From Rodentolepis nana (Eukaryota; Platyhelminthes; Cestoda; Cyclophyllidea; Hymenolepididae), in the NCBI GenBank assembly GCA_900617975.1, contig UZAE01002149.1, forward strand, positions 1 to 10,187: DNA of 10,187 nucleotides, given 5' to 3'. Under the pieces are notes generated by a model. The model was not told where the DNA came from. It ran no database searches and worked only from the letters and a program-made list of their open reading frames with translations. A program made the translations under genes and the position numbers. Shown here in pieces: positions 1 to 8,419 of the stretch; the stretch's first letter is position 1; every line of letters starts with the position of its first letter.

Positions 1-50
1 TGCACCACGTGGAGGTAAGTCTATCGCACACCCCACAATCCCGAAATTTG
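1..50 (-). repeat. Truncated copy (C) of a dispersed repeat, cut by the window edge
   Basis: Read on the minus strand, this segment shares the block TGTGCGATAGACTTACCT and the following ACGTGGTG with the copy at 8449 onward. It also shares GGGGTGTGCGATAGACTTA with the minus-strand copy near 9937-9955. The reading frame gives GCAIDLPPRGA, close to the peptides of the other two copies. Only the part nearest the 5' side is visible, and the rest lies beyond position 1. It sits in the long intron of the ZFAND4-like gene. The family is not one I can name. Confidence 0.7.
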
Positions 51-306
51 AGTCTTAGAAATTGAATTGCCTATTTAGTAAATACTGTACAACCCAAATT
101 CAAAAAAAACCCGAATGAGGTTAGGCACTTTTCCAGACTTTGTGTTACTGCTTTCCAATTATTTTGGATCGCCTTCCATCATAGTGTTTGTCAGACGTCC
201 TGTTCCACCACTTTCAATTGATGACAGCAATGAATTTTTTTGTTTTCTATTAAGGTGGGCAACAAAAATAACATTGACAGGTGATAGAATCAACAAAAAA
301 TTAAAT

Positions 307-322
307 AGAGAGAGAGAGAGAG
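307..322. repeat. (AG)8 microsatellite
   Basis: Eight uninterrupted AG dinucleotides in non-coding, presumably intronic sequence. Confidence 0.9.
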
Positions 323-2110
323 TATGATGAATGAATTTTGCCCAAAACAAAAGTGCTTTTAAGCTGAAACAAATTCACTCCTTCCTGGAGGTTTCAAAAA
401 ATAAGCAAAGCGCTAGGGCATTGTCCAAACTGTTTCAGGCATGAAGGAAAATCCTTTTTGCCTTTTTTTCATCCGAAATACTTGTTATAAGGAGGGACTG
501 ATTAATACTGAAGCCACGAAAGTCGATATCAGAATTTCATTAAACTGATGAACGTTGAAAAAAAAACGGGGATAAAGAGCTCGAAGTCCAATATTTGACC
601 ATAGAGACAAGAAGATCAAGGGAACTAATCATTCTTCGCAAATATTCAATTTGTCTTGGTGCCGATCTGATGTGTGAGACTACCGTCATAGTACCTATTC
701 CCCTATTAAATTGAATTAGTACAGAACAATTTTAGAAATGTCAATAAATCTGATTACTAATCTATAATACAGAAAGCTACGTAATGTATACAAGGCACGT
801 ACAGTAAGTAGAAAAAACGTACGTAAACGTTATATAAACAGACGCCTGTGAGCTTACTAACTGGCCAGTAGGAATTCATGAACAACACCAAGTTCGAAAT
901 CCGGAAGGAAAAAAAGTGTAGAGAAAGGGGCATAACAAACATGCGAATTTTTAATATGAAACTTGGTTAATTTATAAGACAGATTTGTTTTAGATAGAAG
1001 CTAATAACTTATAAGGAAGGACTTAATTTTGCATGAGCCAATCCCTACACACTTCGGAAATACGCATATTTAGAGATATTCTAGCTATTTTAATCCATAG
1101 AGCATTCTACTGTAGAAAATAAACAGCTCAAAATGTAAGCCGGAAGAGATTCAGCATTACTATGCATGAGATCAAGACTCATCAGAATGGAAACCCACTA
1201 ATGGGATGTGATTCAATCGAGTTCTAAAGTTAACGATGGTGGATTGTGAGTTTAGCAATAGGACAGACCCCAGAAATTCCTATCTCTTCACCGTATCTTC
1301 TTGTAAAATACTGACAACTCCCAAACCAATTAGGGGAGGCATTTCCCTTTTCTTAACTTAAATATAGAGACAGCGTCATTCTGGCACTTCCCTCATCAGT
1401 CGTTACTCCTAGGTTTACAGACTGGTATAGATAAAGACATTATCCTACTCCGACTACAAATTTATCAAAGGAGACCTTTTAGTTACTTAAAATCCAATAG
1501 TCGAGCATTGCAAGCTGTGACATTTTGAACGTTAAAAATGCAATGCCAAATGTTGTATTGTGAATAATTGAATTTAAGGGAATCAATTTTGCTGAGTGCA
1601 AAAGAACAGAAAGCATTAATTGATATAAATTGGCAGAAAAGAAATCAATAGAACAGGAGTGACGAAATAATTTACAAGACAATGGAAAATCAATGAGAGT
1701 ACTGACGCATCGCCACTTATAGTTAAACTCATCCAATCAAATAGACGAACAATTGGATGCAATAGATTCACAATTTAATTGCTATTCGTCAACGAGTGTT
1801 GGATATTTGTTAAAACTTGCTAATTAAAGGGGTCATTGCACGCTATCATAGAGTTCAGGAAGTTGTCTCTTTTGGAAGCTAATAAGCTTACAGGGCGAAC
1901 ATATAGAAATTTGATACAACTACAGCCTAGGTAACCAAATTAAAAAAGGGAAAAGTAATGAAAAAGTTGAGACAATACAGGGAACCAAAACGATTAAAGC
2001 CGCCCACTAAAATAAGACTTAATTCTCATACGATTGGAAGGTTGAAAAACTCATGCTCCATAGATGCTATTAAGCATTATTTGTTGCTTCCGAATCCCAC
2101 TGACACCCTT

Positions 2111-2126
2111 CCCCCCCCCCCTCCCC
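2111..2126. repeat. Poly-C tract, C11-T-C4
   Basis: Eleven C, one T, then four C on the plus strand. This makes a G-run on the transcribed-sense (minus) strand of the intron. It is nearly the same as the tract at 2508-2524. Confidence 0.9.
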
Positions 2127-2507
2127 GGTGAGCGGAATGGCCAACATCGCGGATTAAGTCTGGATAACATATATGACCAGATTCGAGTCTCCTTCTCATC
2201 AGTTAGGCAACAAAATACCCATCTACTCAAAATGAGTGCTTGAAAACGCTTTCTAAATGCGAGGGTTGGAGTTTATTACTATTACTTTCATTATAAGTCA
2301 ATAAGAAATAACTTCAATAAATCTCTATAAAGGTGGACCTATCACGAACATTTTGAAAGGAGGACTATAAACGGTGCCTATACATAAAATAGCTTTACGG
2401 TTTACTTTTTTCCTTGTATTTCTCATGATATTAAGCTGATAATATAAGATAAAGCAAAAAAGGAGCCTTTCTTTAAAAAATTGTACCGTCACTTTGCTCC
2501 ATGCATT

Positions 2508-2524
2508 CCCCCCCCCCCTCCCCC
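2508..2524. repeat. Poly-C tract, C11-T-C5
   Basis: Eleven C, one T, then five C, with the same layout and orientation as the tract 400 bp away at 2111-2126. The flanks of the two tracts do not match, so this does not look like a simple duplication. Confidence 0.9.
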
Positions 2525-2947
2525 AATATTTGTGATTAAATTGAATGAAAATGCTGAAATCATTACTGATTGAATTAACAGGAAATAAGGTCAGTACATA
2601 ACTACAACGAGGAGCAGACATGACAAAAGCGAATTTTCCAAAGAAGTGGCAAAGGCATAAAAAAACGCGTGAGATCCACGCTTTCAAACAACGCACCAGT
2701 AATACTTTATTTTCTTCGTAATTTTCACGAGGCAAATATGCCAAAATCACTAATCATGGTCATAACGTCTTATGAAATATTGAGGGTTTAGCGTGTATCT
2801 TGATCAGATTAGAAAGATGTACTTGTAAAGCTGCACTCTACTGCTTAAGCCACCACAATCATCCCTCATTAGGCAACATGATCAGGTGCTCTGTTTTTCA
2901 AAACATTTCCTTTCTTTTCAAAAGTACAAGCACGATTATCAACTTAC

Positions 2948-4325
2948 CAGCGGAGGGTTGTGTAATTTCCTTATTGAATTCGCTGCCGTCTTCCACATTG
3001 TCCTGTTGTTGTTGGTGCCTTAATCTCCGCCTTATTCTTTCCTGCCTCTGATGAGACAACTGATTCCTAATGTGTCTCATTTTCTCCGCCAATGATTCAC
3101 ATTCCTCAGCTTTAGCCCGTGTTGTATTTGGCCCATCAGCATCAGTAATGAAATTCCCTTTACAGTTGCAGGAGTGAGATCCATTTCTCCTAGGGCCAAA
3201 TAGCAAATCCCCAGACTGATAGTATAGGAGGCAGTCTTTAAGATCAGCCAGACTATCATTATCTTCCTCTACCGTATATTCCTCCCCCTCACGATTTTCG
3301 GAAGGGTAAAAGGGAGGGACGGTCATAGGTGGAGTTGTGCTTAAATCCCGGTTATCCCATTCGGGGGAGGATGGCTGAAGGAAATATGCTGCTGCTGTAG
3401 TGTTACTGTTACATTCAGGTGAAATACAATCCTCCGTATCAGATGCATAGGAATTATCCCGTCCAAAGGCGTAACCAGTGAAAAGACTCGCCGCGGCAGC
3501 TATAGTGGCAGGGGAGGAAGATTTCTGCCTGTCTGTTGATGCTTTGAGAACAGAGGGCTCAGACGTCGTGGTGGCTAAGTGAGATTGAGGTTTTTGGGGA
3601 TCATCACAACTCAGCGCAGACTCCTCAGATTGGAGAAATGGGAGGGATTGGGTTGTTTTCGAATTGGAAAGGTTACTGGAAAGAAAAGGCGCTTTTAGGG
3701 GATATTCAGAGGATTCTTCGGATCTTAGAAGGGAATTAGTTGAAGCAGTTTCTCGATGATGTTTGTTAACAGCTCGCATAAAGTCCAAATGATCAGCAGA
3801 ATTTACGAAGTAAAATGTAATTTGCTTTTCATCTTCGGGGTCGCGGACTTCACTTTCGTTTAGAGGTGGGATAGAGGTGGTAGCCGTAGTGGGAGGGAGA
3901 TCGTCGGTGCTGCTACTACAATCAGACTTGTTTTGATTAGAAGAGGAAGAGGAGAAATGAGCAGTTGATGTAAATCGTATAGTTGCAGTGGCGGCCGTTG
4001 AAGGTCTATAAGTGTTAATTGGACCTCCTCGTAATCCCAAAACCAAGCGCAGAGTAGCACCACCGGGAATGCTGTAATCCTGGAGAGACTGGTGATCAGA
4101 GAGCTCACCATTTTGCCAAATCAAGTGTTGTTGGCAAATGGGAATGCCTAAATACCGAAATAAAGGAAATTAACGAAATACTAATAGCTATCGCAGTAAA
4201 TATAATAAAGGATCTAACGTACCTTCAAATCGTTGGATTTTTGACTTAATCGACATAACAGTGTCATTGGGAGATACTCGAAGTTCGAAAGATGTACCCG
4301 TAAGGGTTACGATACGTAGTTCCAT
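2948..4325 (-). CDS. ZFAND4: ZFAND4-like protein (N-terminal ubiquitin-like domain), partial: 3' exons missing
   Basis: Two exons, 4325-4223 and 4147-2948, join in phase across a 75-nt GT-AG intron and give 434 residues before a further donor. Residues 1-76 align to ubiquitin without gaps: MELRIVTLTGT at the start, K27 and K29 kept, the patch residues L8, I44 and V70 kept, and LRGG at 73-76. K48 and K63 are both glycine. The text after the domain, LRGGPINTYRP, resembles the LAMRGGPINTRR of vertebrate ZFAND4 (formerly ANUBL1). A second short block, KQITFYFVNSADHLDF (about 142-157), resembles KQVTFLVYREGDQLNF of that family. Residues 80-360 are Ser/Thr/Pro-rich and probably disordered. Residues 379-416 form a charged, Arg/Gln-rich likely helix. 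The C-terminal AN1 zinc finger expected from the family is not in the window. The start is set by the ubiquitin fold beginning at Met1. Family members are poorly understood; a ubiquitin-pathway role is inferred from domains. Confidence 0.85.
4148..4222 (-). other. Intron 1 of the ZFAND4-like gene (75 nt, phase 1)
   Basis: The donor GTACGT starts at 4222 and the acceptor ends TTTAG at 4148. Splicing rebuilds Gly35 of the ubiquitin-like domain from G plus GC and yields FEGIPICQQHLIW, matching the EGIP turn of ubiquitin. Continuous alignment to ubiquitin on both sides makes this the best supported intron in the window. Confidence 0.92.
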
Positions 4326-4332
4326 TTTACAA

Positions 4333-4434
4333 TTAGTCGTATTGGTTTGGCATAATCTACAAAAATAAAGGTGATAATTAATCTAATTGATCAAAAAGAT
4401 AAAATTTTAGTTATTAAATACTCACAAAATGCAT
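4333..4434 (-). other. Upstream ORF, 10 codons, spanning the 5' UTR splice junction
   Basis: If the 69-nt 5' UTR intron is removed, an ATG at 4434 opens MHFIMPNQYD and stops at TAA (4335-4333), seven nucleotides before the main ATG at 4325. It contains a second in-frame ATG at 4353, so even an unspliced or trans-spliced leader would keep a shorter uORF. Such a placement usually lowers translation of the main ORF or makes it depend on reinitiation. This is inferred from sequence only. Confidence 0.4.
4357..4425 (-). other. Probable 5' UTR intron of the ZFAND4-like gene (69 nt)
   Basis: A GTGAGT donor at 4425 and a TTTATTTTTGTAG acceptor ending at 4357 lie just upstream of the start codon, and the length is close to that of intron 1. 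The flanking exons contain no in-frame Met upstream of 4325 and run back to an in-frame stop near 4490, so the intron would be non-coding. The acceptor could instead receive a trans-spliced leader, as flatworms have. A leader ending in AUG joined here would be out of frame with the main ORF. Confidence 0.55.
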
Positions 4435-4589
4435 AGTAGGAAGAAAAAAGTCAATATAACCGAAGTAGCGAGTGAATCAAATGTAGATTAAATATGAATA
4501 TATAATTAGCATTAAATAAATTTGTAGTTTCACGAGAAGTCAAATTTACAAATTCTGATTCGATGACATACTACACGGGTTTTCATACA

Positions 4590-4650
4590 ACGCGCCAGCG
4601 GCGAAAATCGATAAAAAGCGGGTAAACCGTCCAGTAGATGCCGAAGACGT
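4590..4650 (-). promoter_or_regulatory. CpG-containing patch, candidate promoter/TSS region of the ZFAND4-like gene
   Basis: In otherwise CpG-poor, AT-rich DNA this 60-bp stretch holds several CpGs (CGCGCCAGCGGCG, ATCGAT, GCGGG, ACCG, CCGAAGACG). It lies about 165-225 bp upstream of the putative 5' UTR donor, where a transcription start would be expected. No TATA box is evident. The assignment rests on composition and position alone. Confidence 0.3.
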
Positions 4651-5230
4651 TTGATTCTCATATAATTGGTTAGATGGTAATTGTGCTGACCTTGAAAGTT
4701 TAGTCCAATAGGCTTAAAGTACTTGAAATATTAACACACTTGTGCAAGTTAAGTTTAGTATTTTAATTTTTTTAAAGTGATATTTACTAATAAAATGAAA
4801 AGACTTAGAAAATGATGGAAAAATAGTAAATGGTCATAGCTACACCCTTGAATTTGTATTAACATAGTGTATGTATACTGATTTATTTGTGGTATTTATA
4901 TTTAGTCTGGAACGTAGTTGCTGCTGACAAAATAGACTTTTAGACTAACCTGACTAAATTTTGTTATTTAACATTTTCAATTACTTTAAACTTTGAAGAC
5001 GGCCGTCATCGTTTCATAAATTCCAATAAATTGTAATAACCTTTCCCATCTTGAGATAACGCGAGCTGTAATATATTTTGCGTAAGGCGAACGGTCTAGT
5101 TAAGTCTTAAAACTATAGAAAATTGAGGCCTTTATACAAAAAGTTAAATGCATTACTGCATATTGACGATCAATCTCTGAGCTCTATCTGGCTTTTAGCG
5201 TTGCACATTCTATTAAAATACGTTTAACCG

Positions 5231-5249
5231 AACTTAACTTAACTTAACT
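5231..5249. repeat. Short AACTT tandem repeat (about 4 units)
   Basis: Three full AACTT units and a fourth lacking its last base occur in tandem. They are too short and too isolated to be more than a minor microsatellite, and they do not match the TTAGGG telomere unit of flatworms. Confidence 0.8.
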
Positions 5250-6350
5250 CACTGACTGCGATGGCTCTTCGGATTCGCAAAAAGGACATAGAGGCACAAG
5301 CTAAACCGAACTTAAAATTTTGGTATAGATTCAAGTTTCTGGCCCTCAATGCCTGCGCTTGACGAGCTGCTTCTACTTAACAAGCTAAGCTTATTCAAAC
5401 ACAAATCTGAATGTTCAATGAATTGGGTCTAAATCTAGTTGTTTAACATCGCCTGATGTCGGTTGACTTGTCCTGCAATTACAATAGAATTCTGCGAATC
5501 AGGTAACTTATCTAGTAATCCTAATTCCGACGGACTATAAATACAATCAGAAAGTGAAAGATATTTTGGGAAATGACATGCTCATACGAATAATTAATCT
5601 TGGAGATACTATGTATCAGTTAATCCGACCATTCAAGGACGTTCCTCTTTGTTGACAACTAAAATACTAAAACCGCATGATAACTAACTAACAGGCCCTC
5701 AATCCTGAAAGTAATGTTCAAAACATATGCCTCATGACTGCATTTTTATGTCATAGATAATTACAGAATTGGCGTGTAAAAACTTGTACCGTTTAATTGG
5801 TACCAGAATCAAATTTCTAAGTATATTTTTCGGATTTAACAAATTTTTTGATTCTTAGTTCAAACGTTTTTTACCCAAAATACACTAGTTTGGAACATTT
5901 TAAGTGAACCTGTGTTTTAGCATATTACAATATACTAATTAGGCTATTATAGTGTTTGTGAAATATAAGTAAAATGCATGAATTGTATCCATTAAGCCTA
6001 AATATACCATTTACTATTTACTATGAGCAGTCAACATGCTACGAATTTATCATTCTTTGATTCACAACCGAAGCTGGTAACGCAGAGCTAATAAAGGAGC
6101 TGCATCAATTACATTTTCCACTGCCATGTTGCACCAAAATGGGTACTATAAATACTTTCCATTTAGAATCGGGTGATAAAATGTAGAATGGAAATTATAC
6201 ACCACGAACTATGTTCATATTTCTGGCGAAAGACGGAAGTTTGCTAACCAATGGTTTTTGCACATGAGTTGGATCAAATTATAACTGACACATTTTGAAA
6301 TTAACTTTCTGTCAAGTAGTTAGTTGCAATTTTGAGATAGTTCTATGTAA

Positions 6351-6402
6351 CTTTCAGATTATCCTTTGAAAATCTGAAAGAATTTCTTTTAATGAAAGAA
6401 TT
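6351..6402. repeat. Two adjacent inverted repeats (hairpins)
   Basis: CTTTCAGATT (6351-6360) is followed after a 10-nt spacer by its exact reverse complement AATCTGAAAG (6371-6380). Directly after it, TTCTTT-TAATG-AAAGAA forms a second, smaller hairpin with partly extended AT arms. They lie about 350 bp upstream of the COX7C start. Function is unknown. The first stem is long enough to be unlikely by chance at this spot, but AT-rich DNA produces many weak stems. Confidence 0.6.
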
Positions 6403-6727
6403 ATTTTTACTTTCTATTCTAAACCGTATTTAAATGTATAATGCTTCTAAATTTAACGTGCGCATTTATTACTGACGTTTAATGTGTTTTTTCTCTTCAA
6501 AGTTCATTGTTATTTTATTTACATTTATTTATATGTACACTGAATTTTTTTGAATTTCGCTGTTGTTTCCTCACTGTTAGTATATAGCCTCTAATTATTC
6601 ACAATATTTTAAATCATGTTTAATCTCAGAAAATTACCAATTTTGAGCATTAGGCTTTATAGAATGTACTTATTATGAAACTTAACCAGTAATACCTATA
6701 TTATTAGTTTGTCCAATTAACTTATTT

Positions 6728-6747
6728 GCCGCGTTTTACCGATGACG
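6728..6747 (+). promoter_or_regulatory. CpG-rich leader immediately upstream of the COX7C start
   Basis: GCCGCG, ACCGATGACG and TCGG give a short CpG-containing patch that continues into the first coding exon. Its composition resembles the patch upstream of the ZFAND4-like gene, so it may mark the promoter or the short 5' UTR. An ATGACG element recalls a CRE half-site, but such a short match carries little weight. Confidence 0.3.
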
Positions 6748-7091
6748 ATGTCGGCTCTTTTTGCGAGGGTTTGTCTCTATTTGTAGTAATTATTTCTAAA
6801 TAGACAACATTTCTTCTGGCTCGTAATGGGGCTCCAAAATTGTGCTCTCCAAAGGTTATGATGGTTCCGGCTCGTGGTTTTACAAAACCAGCTTTTTTAC
6901 AAAATTTCTATGATAAATTGGAAAAACTAGAGCATGAAATAGACGAGGAAGGAAAAGTTGGTGCTAATTTACCTTTCAGTATCGAAAATCGTCGAGCTCT
7001 TGCCATCAAATTCATTCTTTTTATTGGAATTGCCTTCAACATACCGTTTGTTTTCACCTATTATCAAATGAAAAATGCCAAGAGTTCCTAA
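6742..7091 (+). CDS. COX7C: Cytochrome c oxidase subunit 7C (mitochondrial precursor), complete
   Basis: This is a small single-pass subunit of respiratory complex IV in the inner mitochondrial membrane. The identifying block is VGANLPFSIENRRALAIKF followed by a hydrophobic segment (roughly FILFIGIAFNIPFVFTYY) and a short polar tail. It matches the family pattern GxNLPFSVEN, one membrane helix with an internal AFxxPF, then a short C-terminus. The open frame runs from 6804 to TAA at 7089-7091. The best gene model joins exon 6742-6768 (or from the ATG at 6748, which has A at -3) to exon 6804-7091, giving 102-104 residues. The N-terminus then begins MSALFARTTFLLARNGAPK, which is basic, has no acidic residues and suits a matrix-targeting presequence. 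Without that exon, translation from the ATG pair at 6858/6861 gives 76-77 residues. Human COX7C has 63 residues, so this precursor is long. An acidic linker (KLEHEIDEEGK) sits between presequence and core. Confidence 0.87.
6769..6803 (+). other. Putative 35-nt micro-intron in the COX7C presequence
   Basis: GT at 6769-6770 (context AGG|GTTTGT) and AG at 6802-6803 (context TCTAAATAG) bound a 35-nt segment that contains in-frame stops at 6784-6786 (TAG) and 6801-6803 (TAG). Removing it joins two phase-0 exons into one presequence-like N-terminus. From memory, introns of about this size are common in flatworms. The acceptor could alternatively be a trans-splice site, since an SL ending in AUG would also join in frame at 6804. 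Confidence 0.6.
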
Positions 7092-7129
7092 ATGAATAGC
7101 TTACCCCTTTCTCTCAGGCAACTTTTATA

Positions 7130-7135
7130 AATAAA
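7130..7135 (+). terminator. Polyadenylation signal AATAAA of COX7C
   Basis: A canonical AATAAA starts 39 nt after the COX7C stop codon and is followed by more A/T and a T-rich stretch, giving a likely 3' UTR of only about 60-70 nt. Confidence 0.75.
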
Positions 7136-7149
7136 AATACATCTACTGT

Positions 7150-8419
7150 CATTTGAATGTTTCGAATTCAATATAGTTTCTTAGCTCAATTGACTTTTTC
7201 TTACCTTCAGTGGTTTTGTTACGTCTATTGCTTTATAAAACCTGCTTATGGATAAGTACATTTTATGGAACATTTTTTCGAATCCTTTGAACTTATGGTT
7301 AAATTTTTCAGGAATTTTTTTCTTGAACTCTGATGACCCCGTTTGGTTCCGTGTTTGCTAACTTTTTTCCCATATCTCTGGCCTTCTGTCCTGTTTGTTT
7401 TTGTAAGATTACGAGATTTATCAATGATATTATTATAATTCCAGATTTAAAATGGTTTGGATTTGCTATTTGACCTCTGTGTTACAAACGAGAAATTGAA
7501 ATGTGAGGTTAGGCACGATTGTCTACTTAATTCGCCAAAGAGCATTATTATTTGTATTGAGTTGGACAAGCTAGACTGCTGAGAGTAGCTGTTGTCAGAA
7601 GTTTATCGCTTTAATTTATGCTTGCGAAATTTTTACGACGAGCGTAATGCTACTCACTTTTCTGGGTTTATGAAAAGTCTCTTGTGAGAATTGACATTGA
7701 TAGGTTTTGAGCTTATTGGGGCAGTAATATTTATCATGCCTTTTTCCAAACAACTGTTTTTTCTAATAAAGGCCTATTAATATTGCTATGCAACAGGATT
7801 TTGTATTTCCTTTTTCTGAAAAAATGAAACTGACGTTTTATGTGTACTTTGGCTCTATCAGTAGGATAGTTATTTCAAAATGCTCTTTTTAGCATCATTT
7901 CTCGGATTTGTGGCTAGAGTTTGTAGTCAATGCACAATGTACGCATTAATTTACATAATATATAATGTGGTTTAAGAGCCAAAAATCCTTTTTTGTGAAC
8001 CCACTTATCGCAGATGCGAGTGATCGTAAAACACTCCAAATTTTTTGCCATCGATACTAATTTGATATCCTCAAATACTTGTATTTTTAAGGATGGTTCT
8101 GGTTAACCGAGGAGGATTATAGAGACAGACACTCATATGTACGTATTGAAATAGACTTAAAGAGCAACTTCTGTTTGTTTGGATTCGGGAATTTGTTAGA
8201 TACCTCCTGTTTCTCACTATTCTCACAATATCAAAAGCTCTTTTATTATTCATTCTCCAGACTTCCAGTTATGATAATCAATATTCGATACATTTATCTT
8301 CTAACTGATCTTCAAAATTAATTTGACCTATATTGCTCTTAATTCCTACTAAGGTAAGGAAAATAGAGGCATCAATCATGCAGAAGTCACGCTTTTCGAA
8401 ATGGAAACTAGAATTCGTT
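7150..8419. other. Non-coding stretch between COX7C and the repeat copies
   Basis: AT-rich, with T-rich runs near 7260-7400, and frames closed by frequent stops. One 60-codon minus-strand frame near 8071-8253 has no recognisable motif. I see no RNA gene, no second coding region and no repeat shared with the rest of the window. Confidence 0.6.

Larger units (their letters stand above)
1..2947 (-). other. Large intron 2 of the ZFAND4-like gene (3' end off the window)
   Basis: A GTAAGT donor starts at 2947 on the minus strand, exactly where the conserved-looking reading frame of the upstream exon turns into hydrophobic nonsense and reaches a stop near 2898. No convincing acceptor-plus-exon was found in the rest of this stretch. 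In particular, no open frame shows the Cys/His spacing of an AN1 zinc finger, which the family carries at its C-terminus. The intron is therefore at least 2.9 kb long. Apart from a repeat fragment at 1-50, an AG microsatellite and two poly-C tracts, I see nothing structured in it. The open frames of 60-141 codons here have no recognisable motifs. Confidence 0.65.
4651..6727. other. Intergenic region between the divergent ZFAND4-like and COX7C genes
   Basis: About 2.1 kb of AT-rich sequence with stops in all frames and no open frame of 60 codons. I found no tRNA-like or snRNA-like structure. It contains a short AACTT tandem repeat near 5231 and two adjacent hairpins near 6351-6402. Isolated TATAAATA matches near 5535 and 6147 are not placed to serve either gene. 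Confidence 0.6.

Noticed and set aside
115..350. Overlapping plus and minus open frames near the left edge
   Set aside because: They have low-complexity or random composition, end in the AG microsatellite and show no recognisable motif.
880..915. Possible tRNA T-arm (AGTTCGAAATCC)
   Set aside because: No matching acceptor, D or anticodon stems surround it. Other TTCGA-like matches (about 2184 and 9865) fail in the same way.
1479..1736. 85-codon minus-strand open frame with several Cys residues, checked as a possible AN1 zinc-finger exon
   Set aside because: The Cys and His spacing does not fit AN1, and no in-phase acceptor was evident.
2325..2750. 141-codon minus-strand open frame in the intron
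   Set aside because: It runs through a poly-C tract (giving a Gly/Arg run) and shows no motif or known domain. It looks like a chance open frame.
3860..4111. 83-codon minus-strand frame over the ZFAND4-like exon
   Set aside because: It is a shifted-frame shadow of the ubiquitin-like exon. The same holds for the frames at 2800-3051 and 3077-3259.
4357..4490. Hydrophobic in-frame extension of the ZFAND4-like protein upstream of Met 4325
   Set aside because: The frame is open back to a TAA near 4490 but contains no ATG, and ubiquitin alignment starts precisely at Met 4325.
5231..5249. AACTT tandem units as interstitial telomere sequence
   Set aside because: The unit is not TTAGGG and only about four units are present.
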